Notes: generated from the sequence alone by a model not told the origin. DNA of 64,000 nucleotides from Shewanella saliphila (GCF_014648295.1 NZ_BMQV01000016.1:1-64000), one strand, 5' to 3'; counted from the first letter of the stretch, positions 18,059-27,440 are shown. Numbers and translations: made by a program.

Positions 18059-18799
18059 TTAACCTTTAATTTTAACCAAATTCTCAATCGAGTATAAATC
18101 GCGGTTCGCACTGTTTTTACGGCGAACTTCTTCTAATGCTTGTTGCTCTAGCTTGTCGAATAACACATTGATTAAACGATTAAAATGTCGATGCATCGCT
18201 AAACGAGCTTCAGCAGCGTCATGAGCAGACAGCGCCTCATAAATTGAGGTGTGCTCAGCTAGGGTCTTATTATTGTCTGTACTACAAACAATATTGTAAT
18301 CTTCAATGATTTCATTGCTCGATGAACGCAATGACCACATGTTTTCGAATAAATTAATTAATGCGCCATTACGGGTTGAATAGGCAATAATTTGATGAAA
18401 TAACTCATCGGCTTCTTCAACATTCTGCATGTCTTTCATCATGACTAAAGTGCCATGAAGTTTTTCAAGCTCTTCTCTTGTAATGGTTTTTGCTGCCAGT
18501 GCCGCGATTTCGCCCTCAACTAGAGCTCGTGCCTGCGTTAATTCAAAGGCATTAACCTTGCTAGCAGTAACCGTTTGCGACTGATGATTAACAACATACA
18601 CGCCAGAACCGGTTTTTACCTCGACTTTTTCACGCACTTCTAAAGCAATAATCGCTTCACGAATAGTGGGACGGCTAACATCAAATTTTTCAGCTAATTC
18701 ACGCTCTGGCGGTAAACGGCTGCCGACCGGATACTCACCACTAGCAATAGAAGCCTCAATTGTATCGACTATTCGCCAAAATAAACGACGGTTTTTCAT
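18059..18799 (-). CDS. FadR-subfamily GntR regulator, likely of the alginate operon
   Basis: A 246-residue regulator. An N-terminal winged helix-turn-helix (about 8-70: LPPERELAEKFDVSRPTIREAI, then the wing VEVKTGSGVYV) is followed by an all-helical FCD ligand domain (about 90-225) with metal/ligand His and Asp positions (DELFHQI, EHTSIYEAL, HRHFNRL). This architecture is shared with UxuR/ExuR/KdgR-like regulators of sugar acid use. ATG at 18799 has AAGGAAGG upstream; the frame extends nine codons further without SD. It is divergent from the alginate genes, so it probably represses them and is released by a breakdown product such as KDG or DEH; that is inference. Inverted repeats in 18800-19381 are candidate operators. 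Confidence 0.88.
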   Translation of the reverse strand: MKNRRLFWRIVDTIEASIASGEYPVGSRLPPERELAEKFDVSRPTIREAIIALEVREKVEVKTGSGVYVVNHQSQTVTASKVNAFELTQARALVEGEIAALAAKTITREELEKLHGTLVMMKDMQNVEEADELFHQIIAYSTRNGALINLFENMWSLRSSSNEIIEDYNIVCSTDNNKTLAEHTSIYEALSAHDAAEARLAMHRHFNRLINVLFDKLEQQALEEVRRKNSANRDLYSIENLVKIKG

Positions 18800-18879
18800 A
18801 TACCTTCCTTCGAAAAGTAAAACCAATTTACAGGTTTAGTGCTGACATTTTATCGGTATTTACTATCGCAGCAAACCAT

Positions 18880-18897
18880 TAATTAACATGTTAATTA
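18880..18897. promoter_or_regulatory. 18-bp perfect palindrome, candidate operator
   Basis: TAATTAACATGTTAATTA equals its reverse complement. It lies 81 bases before the regulator start, in the divergent region, where an autoregulatory operator would be expected. It has no T-run or loop, so a protein site is more likely than a terminator. Its low complexity means chance is possible. Confidence 0.4.
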
Positions 18898-18970
18898 GAT
18901 CAAACTATTACAACTATAGCACATTGTCATACCCGCACAAAGCATTGGTAATAACAAAAACGATCTCAAC

Positions 18971-18981
18971 CCAATAATTGG
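18971..18981. promoter_or_regulatory. CCAATAATTGG palindrome, candidate GntR-type operator
   Basis: The ATTGG/CCAAT arms recall the known UxuR/ExuR operator (ATTGGTATACCAAT), and the half sites recur in this same region. Which site the regulator uses cannot be decided from sequence alone. Confidence 0.35.
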
Positions 18982-19109
18982 TAAAGCCATTTGATTGACA
19001 CGGACACGTTAATTGGTTAGTTTCTATTCAGGAAAACAATTAACGTTTTTTTATTAAAAATTAGACATGCCTAGCAAAAAATCGAAGTCATTGATCTGGG
19101 GAGATTAAG

Positions 19110-19277
19110 ATGAAATTGGACAACACAACATCAGTTGTAAACACATATAAGGGGGATAAGCGTACCCAGTCAGTATATTCATATGCCACCTTTATATCGC
19201 TAAAAACCACCACTCAATTCATCAGCCCTTATGAAGCAAGTTTATCGCCAACAACGTTGCAGACTCGTTTGCTGTAA
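19110..19277 (+). CDS. Small ORF, 55 residues, before the lyase operon
   Basis: ATG at 19110 is preceded by GGGGAG seven bases upstream, a better SD than that of the following lyase gene. The product begins MKLDNTTSVVNTYKGDKRTQ and continues with SVYSYATFISL, then a Thr/Ser-rich tail and stop. I do not recognise it. The basic KGDKR segment followed by a Tyr-rich start of a hydrophobic stretch recalls the N-terminus of MFS sugar carriers, so it may be the remnant of a deleted transporter gene; it could also be a true small protein or a leader peptide. It ends 104 bases before the PL6 start. Confidence 0.35.
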   Translation: MKLDNTTSVVNTYKGDKRTQSVYSYATFISLKTTTQFISPYEASLSPTTLQTRLL

Positions 19278-19381
19278 ACACCAAAGGCCTTGTTGCCCAA
19301 CAGTGACGACTTACCTAGGACTACCAATTGACAAATCAACCATTGGTGGAAAATTAAAAACGGCTATATTCGAGAGTTCAT

Positions 19382-21670
19382 ATGAAACCATTTAATAACA
19401 AAACACCCTTTTCCTGTAAGTTATTAACACAATGGTTAGTCTTATTAATGTTTGCTTCCTTCTCTGTTCAGGTTAATGCCCAAGAACATTTAGTGGCATC
19501 ACAAGCACAATACGAACAAGCATTAAAACACTTACAGCCAGGTGATAAAATCATCTTAAAAAATGGTATTTGGCAAGATTTTGAAATCGACTTTATCGCG
19601 AAAGGCAACGCAGAAGCCCCCATCGAATTAACCGCACAAACTAAAGGCAAAGTGATTTTATCTGGCCAATCAAATTTAACGTTAGCCGGTGAGTATTTAA
19701 CAGTTTCCGGTTTGGTGTTTAAACACGGCTTTACGCCTAGTAAAGAAGTCATTTCTTTTAAAAAAACCGATACTCAAGTGGCTAACCACTCACGAGTGAC
19801 CGAAATGGTAATCGATAATTACAATAACCCAGACCGTCAAGTGCCAGACAATTGGATTGGTTTGTATGGCCAGCACAACCGCTTAGATCACAATCATTTT
19901 ACGGCTAAACGCAATGCAGGCGTAACCTTAGCCGTTCGCCTTGAGGGTGAACATAACCAACAAAATCAACATCGCATTGATCATAACTATTTTGGCCCTC
20001 GCCCAATTCTAGGCTCTAACGGCGGCGAAACCATTAGAATAGGCACCAGCCATCACTCGCTTTCAGACTCATTAACCGTGGTCGAAAATAATTTTTTTGA
20101 CCGCTGCGACGGTGAAGTTGAAATCATTTCGGTTAAGTCAGGTAAAAACCGCATACAAAACAATTTGTTTTATCAGTCTCGTGGCACATTAACCCTAAGA
20201 CATGGCAACGGAAATATCATCGACAGTAATGTGTTTTTAGGTAACGGTATTGACCATACTGGTGGGATCAGGATTATTAATCGCGATCAAATCGTCACCA
20301 ACAACTACCTTGAAGGGTTAACCGGCACTCGCTTTGGTAGTGGATTGACCATTATGAATGGCGTACCTAACTCGCCGCTGAATCGCTACCATCAAGTGGT
20401 CAATGCCAATATTAACCACAATAGCTTTATCAACCTTGAGCATATCGAGCTAGCTGCGGGAAGTGACAGCGAACGCTCAGCCCCACCTCAAGATAGCACA
20501 CTGACTCAAAACCTATTTATCAACTCAACCGCACCCTTTTCCGTGCATGACGATATCAACGGATTAACATTTACAGACAACCTCAGTAATATTAGCCTCA
20601 ACAAAATCAATCCAATTATCGCCAAAGGACTTAACTCTCAACAGGTTCCCCTTGCGCGGGCAGCTAATGGCTTACTCTACCCAAGCGATACAGCCTTAAC
20701 CCATTACGGTGCAACGCCAAAATTAACGCCTACATTAAAACAACATACCGGCGTAAGTTGGTACCCAAAATCTGAACTTAGTGTTGCGTTTCAATCTGGC
20801 AATATCATCACGGTGAGTTCAGAAGAAGGCGAGCTAGGCACTGCGGTGCAAAGCGCTCAGCCGGGCGATATCTTGTTGCTAAAAGATGGCCATTATAACG
20901 TCAGTAACATCTTAGCCATCACTAAGCCCCTTACGTTTAAAGCCCTAAATAAGCATCAAGCCATTATCAGTTTTAAGCGCCCTAGCCTGTTTGAAATTCA
21001 AAATAACGGTAATTTACAACTCGACGGGTTACGTATAACCGGCATAAACAGCCCCAATGCTAGCGGTAACAGTGTTGTTAGAACTAGTTCAACAGGGATG
21101 TTAACTAATTATCGTTTTGAGATGTTCAACAGCATCGTTGAACAGCTCAAGACTCACCATCAATTCCATTTTTTCGACTCGGGTAATCGTGCATTTGCCG
21201 ATGAAATAAATATCTCTCATAACCTGTTTAGTCACATATCAGGTGATCTTTTTCGCCTAGATAAAGAAACAGACGACAAAGGCATTTATAACGCCGAATA
21301 CCTCACACTCAGTCATAACCAATTTGAACATATACAAGGTAGCGTCGCTTCGGTATATCGCGGTGGAAAAGATGAAAGTACCTTTGGCCCACATGTTTCA
21401 ATTAAGCATAACCAGTTTCATGATGTAGCTATGGGCAAACAGAATTCACCTGCTGCATTGTTAAAGCTTCATGGGGTACAAGTGAGCCAAATAGATCACA
21501 ACAGTTTTAGCGACAGCGCAGCCATTGTTGTTGAGCATACTGTCGGCGAACCCAAAACAAATATCACTAACAATAAACTCATCAACAGTGCACTCCCACA
21601 AGTCAGCGAATTAGTCACCACGGGTCAGCACACAGCCAACATCAACAATAATAAAGTGCAAACAAGATGA
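19382..21670 (+). CDS. PL6 family alginate lyase (poly-mannuronate/guluronate lyase)
   Basis: A 762-residue secreted lyase that cuts alginate by beta-elimination. The signal peptide ends near residue 33 (SVQVNA, then QEH). The N-terminal right-handed beta-helix (about 35-400) is of the chondroitinase-B fold, with repeated N-x-F and HN turns; the likely base and acid are Lys252 (SVKSGKN) and Arg273 (TLRHGNGN), and the preceding GGETIRIG and Glu-rich CDGEVEI strands match the Ca-binding site of the family. A second beta-helix domain (about 480-760) makes it a two-domain PL6_1 enzyme, of similar size to AlyGC. It leads the operon; its stop overlaps the next start as ATGA. Confidence 0.93.
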   Translation: MKPFNNKTPFSCKLLTQWLVLLMFASFSVQVNAQEHLVASQAQYEQALKHLQPGDKIILKNGIWQDFEIDFIAKGNAEAPIELTAQTKGKVILSGQSNLTLAGEYLTVSGLVFKHGFTPSKEVISFKKTDTQVANHSRVTEMVIDNYNNPDRQVPDNWIGLYGQHNRLDHNHFTAKRNAGVTLAVRLEGEHNQQNQHRIDHNYFGPRPILGSNGGETIRIGTSHHSLSDSLTVVENNFFDRCDGEVEIISVKSGKNRIQNNLFYQSRGTLTLRHGNGNIIDSNVFLGNGIDHTGGIRIINRDQIVTNNYLEGLTGTRFGSGLTIMNGVPNSPLNRYHQVVNANINHNSFINLEHIELAAGSDSERSAPPQDSTLTQNLFINSTAPFSVHDDINGLTFTDNLSNISLNKINPIIAKGLNSQQVPLARAANGLLYPSDTALTHYGATPKLTPTLKQHTGVSWYPKSELSVAFQSGNIITVSSEEGELGTAVQSAQPGDILLLKDGHYNVSNILAITKPLTFKALNKHQAIISFKRPSLFEIQNNGNLQLDGLRITGINSPNASGNSVVRTSSTGMLTNYRFEMFNSIVEQLKTHHQFHFFDSGNRAFADEINISHNLFSHISGDLFRLDKETDDKGIYNAEYLTLSHNQFEHIQGSVASVYRGGKDESTFGPHVSIKHNQFHDVAMGKQNSPAALLKLHGVQVSQIDHNSFSDSAAIVVEHTVGEPKTNITNNKLINSALPQVSELVTTGQHTANINNNKVQTR

Positions 21671-23958
21671 AAAAAAACGTCCTAAAACAGCTGTCAATAC
21701 CCAGTATTAGTCGAACGTTGCGTTACTTTGACGTCATATTGGTTGGCATTGCACTGGCCCTATTGGGCATCAATTTACCGGCGAATGCCGCCAGCCATCC
21801 CAACCTTGTAATTAATCAACAAGACGTCGCAGCCATGCAGAAGGCTATTACCGAGCAAGGGGCTTTTCAAGATGCATTTAAGGCCAAGCTTAATCAGGTT
21901 GATATCGGCCTAAATCAATCTATTGAAGTACCATTACCTCAAGATGGCGGTGGAGGTTATACCCACGAAAAGCACAAACGCAATTATCAGCAAATGTACG
22001 ACACCGGCATTATTTATCAGCTTACTGGCGATAAAAAATATGCTGAATATGTAAAAAACATGCTGCTGCAATACGCTGCGCTCTACCCTGAACTACCTGT
22101 GCACCCTAAACGCAAAAACAGCAACGCAGGCAAACTGTTTTGGCAAGGCCTTAACGAAGCCGTTTGGTTAGTGCATACCATTCAGGCTTACGACTTTATT
22201 TACCCTGCATTGACACAAACCGAGCGCAATACAATCGAATCAGGGGCAATTATCCCCGTAGCATTGTTTTTATCAGAGCAGTCGCCTCACACCTTCAACA
22301 AAGTACATAACCACGGCACCTGGGCCACTGCAGCCGTAGGCATGACAGGTTACGTACTTAACAAACCCTTGTGGGTTGAGCGTGCTTTATATGACCTTGA
22401 CCTCGCCAAAAAAGGCGGCTTTATGCGCCAGTTAGACGAGTTGTTTTCACCTGATGGTTATTATAACGAAGGGCCTTATTATCAACGTTATGCGTTAATG
22501 CCGTTTGTTACCTTTGCCAAAGCAATTGAACAGAATGAACCGCAACGCAAAATCTTTGAGTATCGAGACGGCATTATACTTAAGGCGATAAATACCACAG
22601 CAGCGCTAAGCTACAATAAGTTGTTATTTCCGTTAAACGATGCCATTAAAAGCAAAGGAATAGACACCATCGAATTGGTCAATGGTGTTGCAATAGCGTA
22701 TGGCTTAAATGCCGACCCAACATTACTCGATATCGCCAAACAACAAAACACCATTTTATTAACCGGTGATGGCCTTAAAGTCGCGCAAGGATTAGACCAG
22801 CAACTGCAACAACCTTTTGCTTTTAACTCTGAGTTATATCGTGACGGTAAACAAGGCGCTGAAGGCGCACTTGTGGTCATGCGTAATGGTAAGCCAACCG
22901 ACCAGGCCTTAGTCTACAAAGCCACGGCACAAGGTTTGGGCCATGGCCACTTTGATAAACTCACCTGGCAGTTTTACGACCAAGGAAATGAAATTGTCTC
23001 TGACTATGGTGCAGCTCGATTTTTGAATATAGAAGCTAAATCTGGCGGCGGATATTTACCAGAAAACACCAGCTGGGCTAAGCAAACGATTGCCCACAAC
23101 ACGTTAGTTGTCGATGAAACAAGCCATTTTAATGGCAAGGTAAAGCAAGCGAATAAACATCACCCGACAATCCATTTTTACGACCAACAACAAAACTTAA
23201 CCCTTGCGTCAGCCTCGATTGACAGTGCTTACGATGATGTCGCCTTCAAGCGCACTTTTGCTCTGGTTAATATTCCACAGCGCGAGGCTGTTATTGTTGT
23301 CGACATACTCAGCGCAACATCGAGTCAGTCGCACCAATACGACTTACCAGTGCATTATCAAGGCCAATTGATTGACACCAACTTTGACCGAGAAGCATCA
23401 CTCACACAACTGTCTACACTGGGCAGCGATAATGGCTATCAACACTTATGGTTGTTAGCAACCGCCAACTTAAGCCAAGACCAACCTCGAGATTCACTCG
23501 CTAGAGTTACCTGGTTAAATGACAATGGTCGTTTTTATAGCCATAGCACGTTAGTCAGCACTAACACTGGCAAACATCAGCAAATGTTGTTTACTCAGCT
23601 AGGGGCAAACGATCCCAATATGAACTTACGCCAACAAACGGCGTTTATTTATCGGGTTGAAGCCAGCGATCACACTTTTGTTAGCGTGCTTGAGCCACAT
23701 GGCGAATACAACCCAGCAAAAGAGTTCACTATTGGCGCCACCAGCAACATTGCAGCCTTGACTCACCACCAACAAGCAGAGCTATCCGCAGTACACATCC
23801 GCTTTAAAGACGGTGAACAATATCTATTGGCAATAAACCATCACGAGCAAGCATTAACCGAACAAAACCAAAGTGTCATCAACATTAATGGTGTGCAGTA
23901 CCCGTTTAATGGCCGCGCCCAACTTTTAGGGCCGCTCAACACAGGCTCATTTAATTAA
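21667..23958 (+). CDS. PL17 family oligoalginate lyase
   Basis: A 763-residue exolytic lyase that releases unsaturated monomer from alginate oligomers. A long N-terminal signal/anchor (hydrophobic 24-38, ending PANAA near residue 42) points to the periplasm. The all-helical toroid domain follows, with Asn215-His216 (in NHGTW) and the Tyr-rich NEGPYYQRYAL loop as active-site parts; then a heparinase II/III-type beta-sandwich (from about 410, GHGHFDKLTW, and HNTLVVDE). The order matches Alg17c-type enzymes of marine bacteria. Start overlaps the PL6 stop by four bases, showing translational coupling. Confidence 0.94.
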   Translation: MKKNVLKQLSIPSISRTLRYFDVILVGIALALLGINLPANAASHPNLVINQQDVAAMQKAITEQGAFQDAFKAKLNQVDIGLNQSIEVPLPQDGGGGYTHEKHKRNYQQMYDTGIIYQLTGDKKYAEYVKNMLLQYAALYPELPVHPKRKNSNAGKLFWQGLNEAVWLVHTIQAYDFIYPALTQTERNTIESGAIIPVALFLSEQSPHTFNKVHNHGTWATAAVGMTGYVLNKPLWVERALYDLDLAKKGGFMRQLDELFSPDGYYNEGPYYQRYALMPFVTFAKAIEQNEPQRKIFEYRDGIILKAINTTAALSYNKLLFPLNDAIKSKGIDTIELVNGVAIAYGLNADPTLLDIAKQQNTILLTGDGLKVAQGLDQQLQQPFAFNSELYRDGKQGAEGALVVMRNGKPTDQALVYKATAQGLGHGHFDKLTWQFYDQGNEIVSDYGAARFLNIEAKSGGGYLPENTSWAKQTIAHNTLVVDETSHFNGKVKQANKHHPTIHFYDQQQNLTLASASIDSAYDDVAFKRTFALVNIPQREAVIVVDILSATSSQSHQYDLPVHYQGQLIDTNFDREASLTQLSTLGSDNGYQHLWLLATANLSQDQPRDSLARVTWLNDNGRFYSHSTLVSTNTGKHQQMLFTQLGANDPNMNLRQQTAFIYRVEASDHTFVSVLEPHGEYNPAKEFTIGATSNIAALTHHQQAELSAVHIRFKDGEQYLLAINHHEQALTEQNQSVININGVQYPFNGRAQLLGPLNTGSFN

Positions 23959-23993
23959 GCAAAAATTTAAAACAAAATTAGGAGCAACACACA

Positions 23994-24341
23994 ATGAAAC
24001 AGAATCAACATTTTGGCTTTGGCGATAAAACAGAAATACAAGACATTGGCGGCGGATTAAAGCGTCAAATGCTGGGTTATAACCACGAACTAATGGCAGT
24101 AAAGATTTGGTTTGATAAAGGTGCAGAAGGTTATGTGCATGCTCATCGCCACTCTCAAGTATCGTATGTTGTAGAAGGAGAGTTTCATGTCAATGTGGAC
24201 GGTGTGATTCAAATACTTCATGCCGGCGACAGCTTTTTTATCCCACCTCATGTTGAGCACGGTGCTGTGTGCCCAACCGGCGGCATTTTAATTGATACTT
24301 TTAGTCCTCCTCGTGAAGACTTTGTTGAGGACTTAGCATGA
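23994..24341 (+). CDS. kdgF: KdgF-type cupin, converts 4,5-unsaturated uronate to linear keto form
   Basis: A 115-residue single-domain cupin. The metal-binding cluster HAHRHSQ (His49, His51, His53, Gln55) and His89 in PPHVEHG fit a small beta-barrel metalloenzyme. KdgF is known to speed the opening of unsaturated galacturonate or mannuronate/guluronate monomers to 4-deoxy-L-erythro-5-hexoseulose uronate (DEH). The location directly after the PL17 lyase and before a sugar-acid importer supports this. No signal peptide, so it acts in the cytoplasm. AGGAG lies about nine bases before the ATG; its stop overlaps the next start as ATGA. Confidence 0.92.
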   Translation: MKQNQHFGFGDKTEIQDIGGGLKRQMLGYNHELMAVKIWFDKGAEGYVHAHRHSQVSYVVEGEFHVNVDGVIQILHAGDSFFIPPHVEHGAVCPTGGILIDTFSPPREDFVEDLA

Positions 24342-25621
24342 AAAACAGCCCGTTTAAACTAAACCATTTACGATGGCTAGTGGTTAGTTTAGTTGCCCTC
24401 GCCACCGTCATTAACTATATCGACCGCTCTGCCCTGGCCATTATGTGGCCGGGCATTGCCGAAGACTTAGGCCTAGACAAAAGTGATTATGCCAATATTA
24501 TCACTGTGTTTATGATCTCTTACGCCATTGGCCAATCGCTGTTTGGTAAAATATTTGATGCCATTGGTACGCGTTTAGGCTTTTTACTGTCGATTGTGGT
24601 GTGGTCGGTGTCGATTGCATTACACGCCATAGCGGCAACAGCAATGTCATTTGCCGTGTTTAGAGCCATTCTTGGTATCGGTGAAGCCGGTAACTGGCCC
24701 GGTGCAACCAAGGCCAATGCAGAATGGTTTCCCATTAAAGAGCGTGCTCTTGCCCAAGGAATTTTTAACTCTGGCGCTTCGCTAGGTTCTATTATTGCTC
24801 CGCCATTAATCGCCTTTTTATATGCATTTTTAGGCTGGCAAGCGACGTTTATCGTGATAGGCGCCTTGGGGATTATCTGGATCATCCCATGGATGATTAT
24901 TTACAAATCAGCGCCTGACGCCCACCCATGGATTACCGAAACCGAACGCCAATATATTCTTAGCGGTCAGCAATGCGCCACCGAAACCAATCAAACTGAA
25001 GAATATGTACCTACCACAGGGCAACTACTCGGCCATCGCCAAGCATGGGGCGTAATTGCCGCACGTTTCTTTATCGACCCTATTTGGTGGTTATTCGTTG
25101 CCTGGCTACCATTATATTTAAATGAAAAATTTGGCTTTGATGTGAAAGAAATTGGTGCATTTGCCTGGCTACCTTACGTAGGTGCTGCAATTGGTGCATT
25201 GTTTGGCGGTTGGTTTAGCGGCCATTTATTAAGTCGAGGCTGGACAGTCAACAAAGCTCGTCGTAGCGCGATTGTATTAGGTTGTGTTGTGATGCTTCCG
25301 GCACTGTTATTAACCTCACAGGCAGCAACACCTTGGTTAGCAATGGGATTGATTGCAGTTATTTTATTTGGTTTTCAAACCGCCATTGGTAATGTGCAAA
25401 CCTTACCAAGTGATTACTTCTCGGGTAAAACCGTGGGGACGTTAGCAGGTATTAGTGGTACATCTGCAGTACTAAGTGTGATTATTACTATCCAGCTGGT
25501 GCCTATGATGACTCAGGGTGGTGACTATACGCCATTCTTTATTTTAGGCGCAGCATTAGTACCGTTAGCGTTAATTTCATTATGGTTAGGTGGAAAAATT
25601 GAACCGGTAAAACCCAAGTAA
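24338..25621 (+). CDS. MFS importer of the hexuronate/anion-cation symporter family
   Basis: A 427-residue inner-membrane carrier with 12 predicted helices. The start NYIDRSALAIMWP is typical of ExuT/ACS carriers, with GIGEAGNWPGATKANAEWFP in helix 4 and the RRS loop. Family members import hexuronates or similar acids with protons or sodium. The operon context suggests import of unsaturated uronate monomer or DEH into the cytoplasm, upstream of KdgF action. It is translationally coupled to kdgF. Terminator at 25641-25677. Confidence 0.9.
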   Translation: MKNSPFKLNHLRWLVVSLVALATVINYIDRSALAIMWPGIAEDLGLDKSDYANIITVFMISYAIGQSLFGKIFDAIGTRLGFLLSIVVWSVSIALHAIAATAMSFAVFRAILGIGEAGNWPGATKANAEWFPIKERALAQGIFNSGASLGSIIAPPLIAFLYAFLGWQATFIVIGALGIIWIIPWMIIYKSAPDAHPWITETERQYILSGQQCATETNQTEEYVPTTGQLLGHRQAWGVIAARFFIDPIWWLFVAWLPLYLNEKFGFDVKEIGAFAWLPYVGAAIGALFGGWFSGHLLSRGWTVNKARRSAIVLGCVVMLPALLLTSQAATPWLAMGLIAVILFGFQTAIGNVQTLPSDYFSGKTVGTLAGISGTSAVLSVIITIQLVPMMTQGGDYTPFFILGAALVPLALISLWLGGKIEPVKPK

Positions 25622-25640
25622 CCATATTAACTTAATACCT

Positions 25641-25677
25641 AAAAAGGCTTGCTCAACTCACGTTGGTAAGCCTTTTT
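25641..25677 (+). terminator. Terminator of the alginate operon
   Basis: AAAAAGGCTT and AAGCCTTTTT form a 10-pair stem with an inner CAAC/GTTG pairing, 20 bases after the importer's stop. Confidence 0.87.
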
Positions 25678-25766
25678 GATTTACGCCAATCAATAAAGTC
25701 GCTGACTCGTCATAGTGGCGTCAACCCAGTATAATTTAACAAACGAGAATACATAAGACACAAGCA

Positions 25767-26540
25767 ATGGACTATATCGCAATCAATAAACAAGCTTGGG
25801 ATAAGCGAACTAAAATTCATCTAGCGTCATCTTTTTATGACTTACAGGCGTTTATAGACGGCAATACATCATTAAATCCCATTGAATTAGCACAAATGGG
25901 CGATGTTAATCATAAAAGCTTACTGCATTTACAGTGTCACTTTGGCCAAGACAGTTTATCGTGGGCACGATTAGGCGCCAAAGTCACTGGTGTTGATTTA
26001 TCGAGTGAGTCAATTGCAACCGCCCAACAACTGGCAAACCAATTACAACTCGACACAAACTTTATCAACAGTGACATTTATCAGTTTGGCCTCAGCAACA
26101 CCCAGCAATATGACAGGGTGTTTACTTCATATGGCGTATTAGCCTGGCTACCCGAACTGACGAGTTGGGCACGCACTATTGTTAATGCACTCGTCCCTGG
26201 TGGTGAGTTCCATTTAGTTGAATTTCATCCATTTAATGATGTGCTATCTGGTTATGGTTATTTCTCGCAAACACAACCTGATATTGAAGATGAAGTCACT
26301 TACACAGAAAACCATAATAACCAAATCGAAACGGTGGCAACTTGGCCGCATCCGATAAGTGAAGTCATCAATGCGCTTATTCAAGCAGGACTGACGATTG
26401 CGTCATTTAACGAACATCCATACAGCCCTTACGATTGTTTTGAGGGGCTAGAATATGTGCAAGATAAAGGATATCGATTACAACATAAAGGCCAAAACAT
26501 CCCTTTAATTTATGCAATAAAAGCCATTAAACCGTTATAA
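25767..26540 (+). CDS. Class I SAM-dependent methyltransferase
   Basis: A 257-residue protein of the Rossmann-type methyltransferase group. Motif I is LLHLQCHFGQDSLSWARLGAKVTGVD (about 48-74; the usual GxGxG is GxFGQD here), followed by the acid loop GVDLSSESI. The mid-part FTSYGVLAWLPEL and the EFHPF loop are typical of a small-molecule or UbiE-like enzyme; the substrate is not evident. The stop overlaps the converging sterol-desaturase-like gene by six bases. Confidence 0.85.
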   Translation: MDYIAINKQAWDKRTKIHLASSFYDLQAFIDGNTSLNPIELAQMGDVNHKSLLHLQCHFGQDSLSWARLGAKVTGVDLSSESIATAQQLANQLQLDTNFINSDIYQFGLSNTQQYDRVFTSYGVLAWLPELTSWARTIVNALVPGGEFHLVEFHPFNDVLSGYGYFSQTQPDIEDEVTYTENHNNQIETVATWPHPISEVINALIQAGLTIASFNEHPYSPYDCFEGLEYVQDKGYRLQHKGQNIPLIYAIKAIKPL

Positions 26541-27440
26541 GCTTGGTGTTGTATCTGACGGTGTAGTATCAGATGTTATCGATATCGATTGATGAGTCGC
26601 TGGCGGCGCGAACAATATGTTAAACCGCTGGGTTAACGTTAATTGTGGCTGGCTCACTTCACGCCACATATCACGCCATTCGCTGAAGGTGACCACTAAA
26701 GGATTAAAACTGTTGACGGGTTTGGTAATACCATATTGCACGGTTTCATTTTCTGGCTCAAAGGTGCCAAACATTTTGTCCCAAATAATCAGCACTCCCG
26801 CGTAGTTTTTATCAATGTATTGCGGGTTACGCCCATGGTGAACGCGATGATGTGACGGTGTATTAAAAATCCACTCTAATGGGCCTAAAGACTTAATCGC
26901 CTGGGTGTGAACAAAAAACTGTAATCCCAAATTAAGCAATACCGCAAACACCACCCAGTTAGGGTCAAACCCAATTACCACCAAAGGCAACCAAAATAAC
27001 CACATACCCGCGAGTGGATACATTAGACTTTGCCTAAATGCAGTAGTGAAATTCATGTTTTCTGAACTGTGATGCACAACATGAGCAGCCCACATCCACC
27101 GGATACGATGGCTGGCGCGGTGAAACCAGTAATAACAAAAGTCTTGAGCAACAATTAATAGCGCAAATGTTAATAAGGTCATTTCAATATCAAACAAACG
27201 CCAACCAAAAAAGTGTAAATACACTTTCGCAATCAGCAAGCCTGCAATAATGTCTGCCACCTGATGCATTCCTGCTAATACAAAATTACACACCACTTCA
27301 GCCGGACGGTACTGGGCACTGACAGGTAAACGCCTTAGGCGCACGCCAAACCACCACTCCAGAGCAATACAAATAAAAAATAGTGGCGCTAACGCCAGTA
27401 ATAGCCACTCAGGGTGGGTAATCAGTAAATCCATGTCCAT
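26535..27440 (-). CDS. Sterol desaturase/fatty acid hydroxylase superfamily protein
   Basis: A 301-residue integral-membrane di-iron oxygenase candidate. It has four hydrophobic stretches and the histidine clusters of the superfamily: HRASH (about 111), HVVHH (about 125), and HRVHH (about 204). Such enzymes hydroxylate or desaturate lipids; the bacterial substrate is unknown. The tail repeats SDTTPSDTTPS. ATG at 27440 is chosen (GGAAA upstream); an ATG at 27452 is in frame but lacks an SD. It lies 54 bases downstream of the DUF2804 gene, and the two are likely co-transcribed. Confidence 0.86.
   Translation of the reverse strand: MDMDLLITHPEWLLLALAPLFFICIALEWWFGVRLRRLPVSAQYRPAEVVCNFVLAGMHQVADIIAGLLIAKVYLHFFGWRLFDIEMTLLTFALLIVAQDFCYYWFHRASHRIRWMWAAHVVHHSSENMNFTTAFRQSLMYPLAGMWLFWLPLVVIGFDPNWVVFAVLLNLGLQFFVHTQAIKSLGPLEWIFNTPSHHRVHHGRNPQYIDKNYAGVLIIWDKMFGTFEPENETVQYGITKPVNSFNPLVVTFSEWRDMWREVSQPQLTLTQRFNILFAPPATHQSISITSDTTPSDTTPSL

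Larger units (their letters stand above)
18800..19381. other. Control region of the alginate locus
   Basis: 582 bases between the regulator and the first lyase. It holds an 18-base perfect palindrome (18880-18897), an 11-base palindrome CCAATAATTGG (18971-18981), further ACCAAT/ATTGGT half sites near 18823, 19011 and 19323-19347, and a small ORF with a good SD (19110-19277). I could not fix a single clear -35/-10 pair for the lyase operon. Confidence 0.5.
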
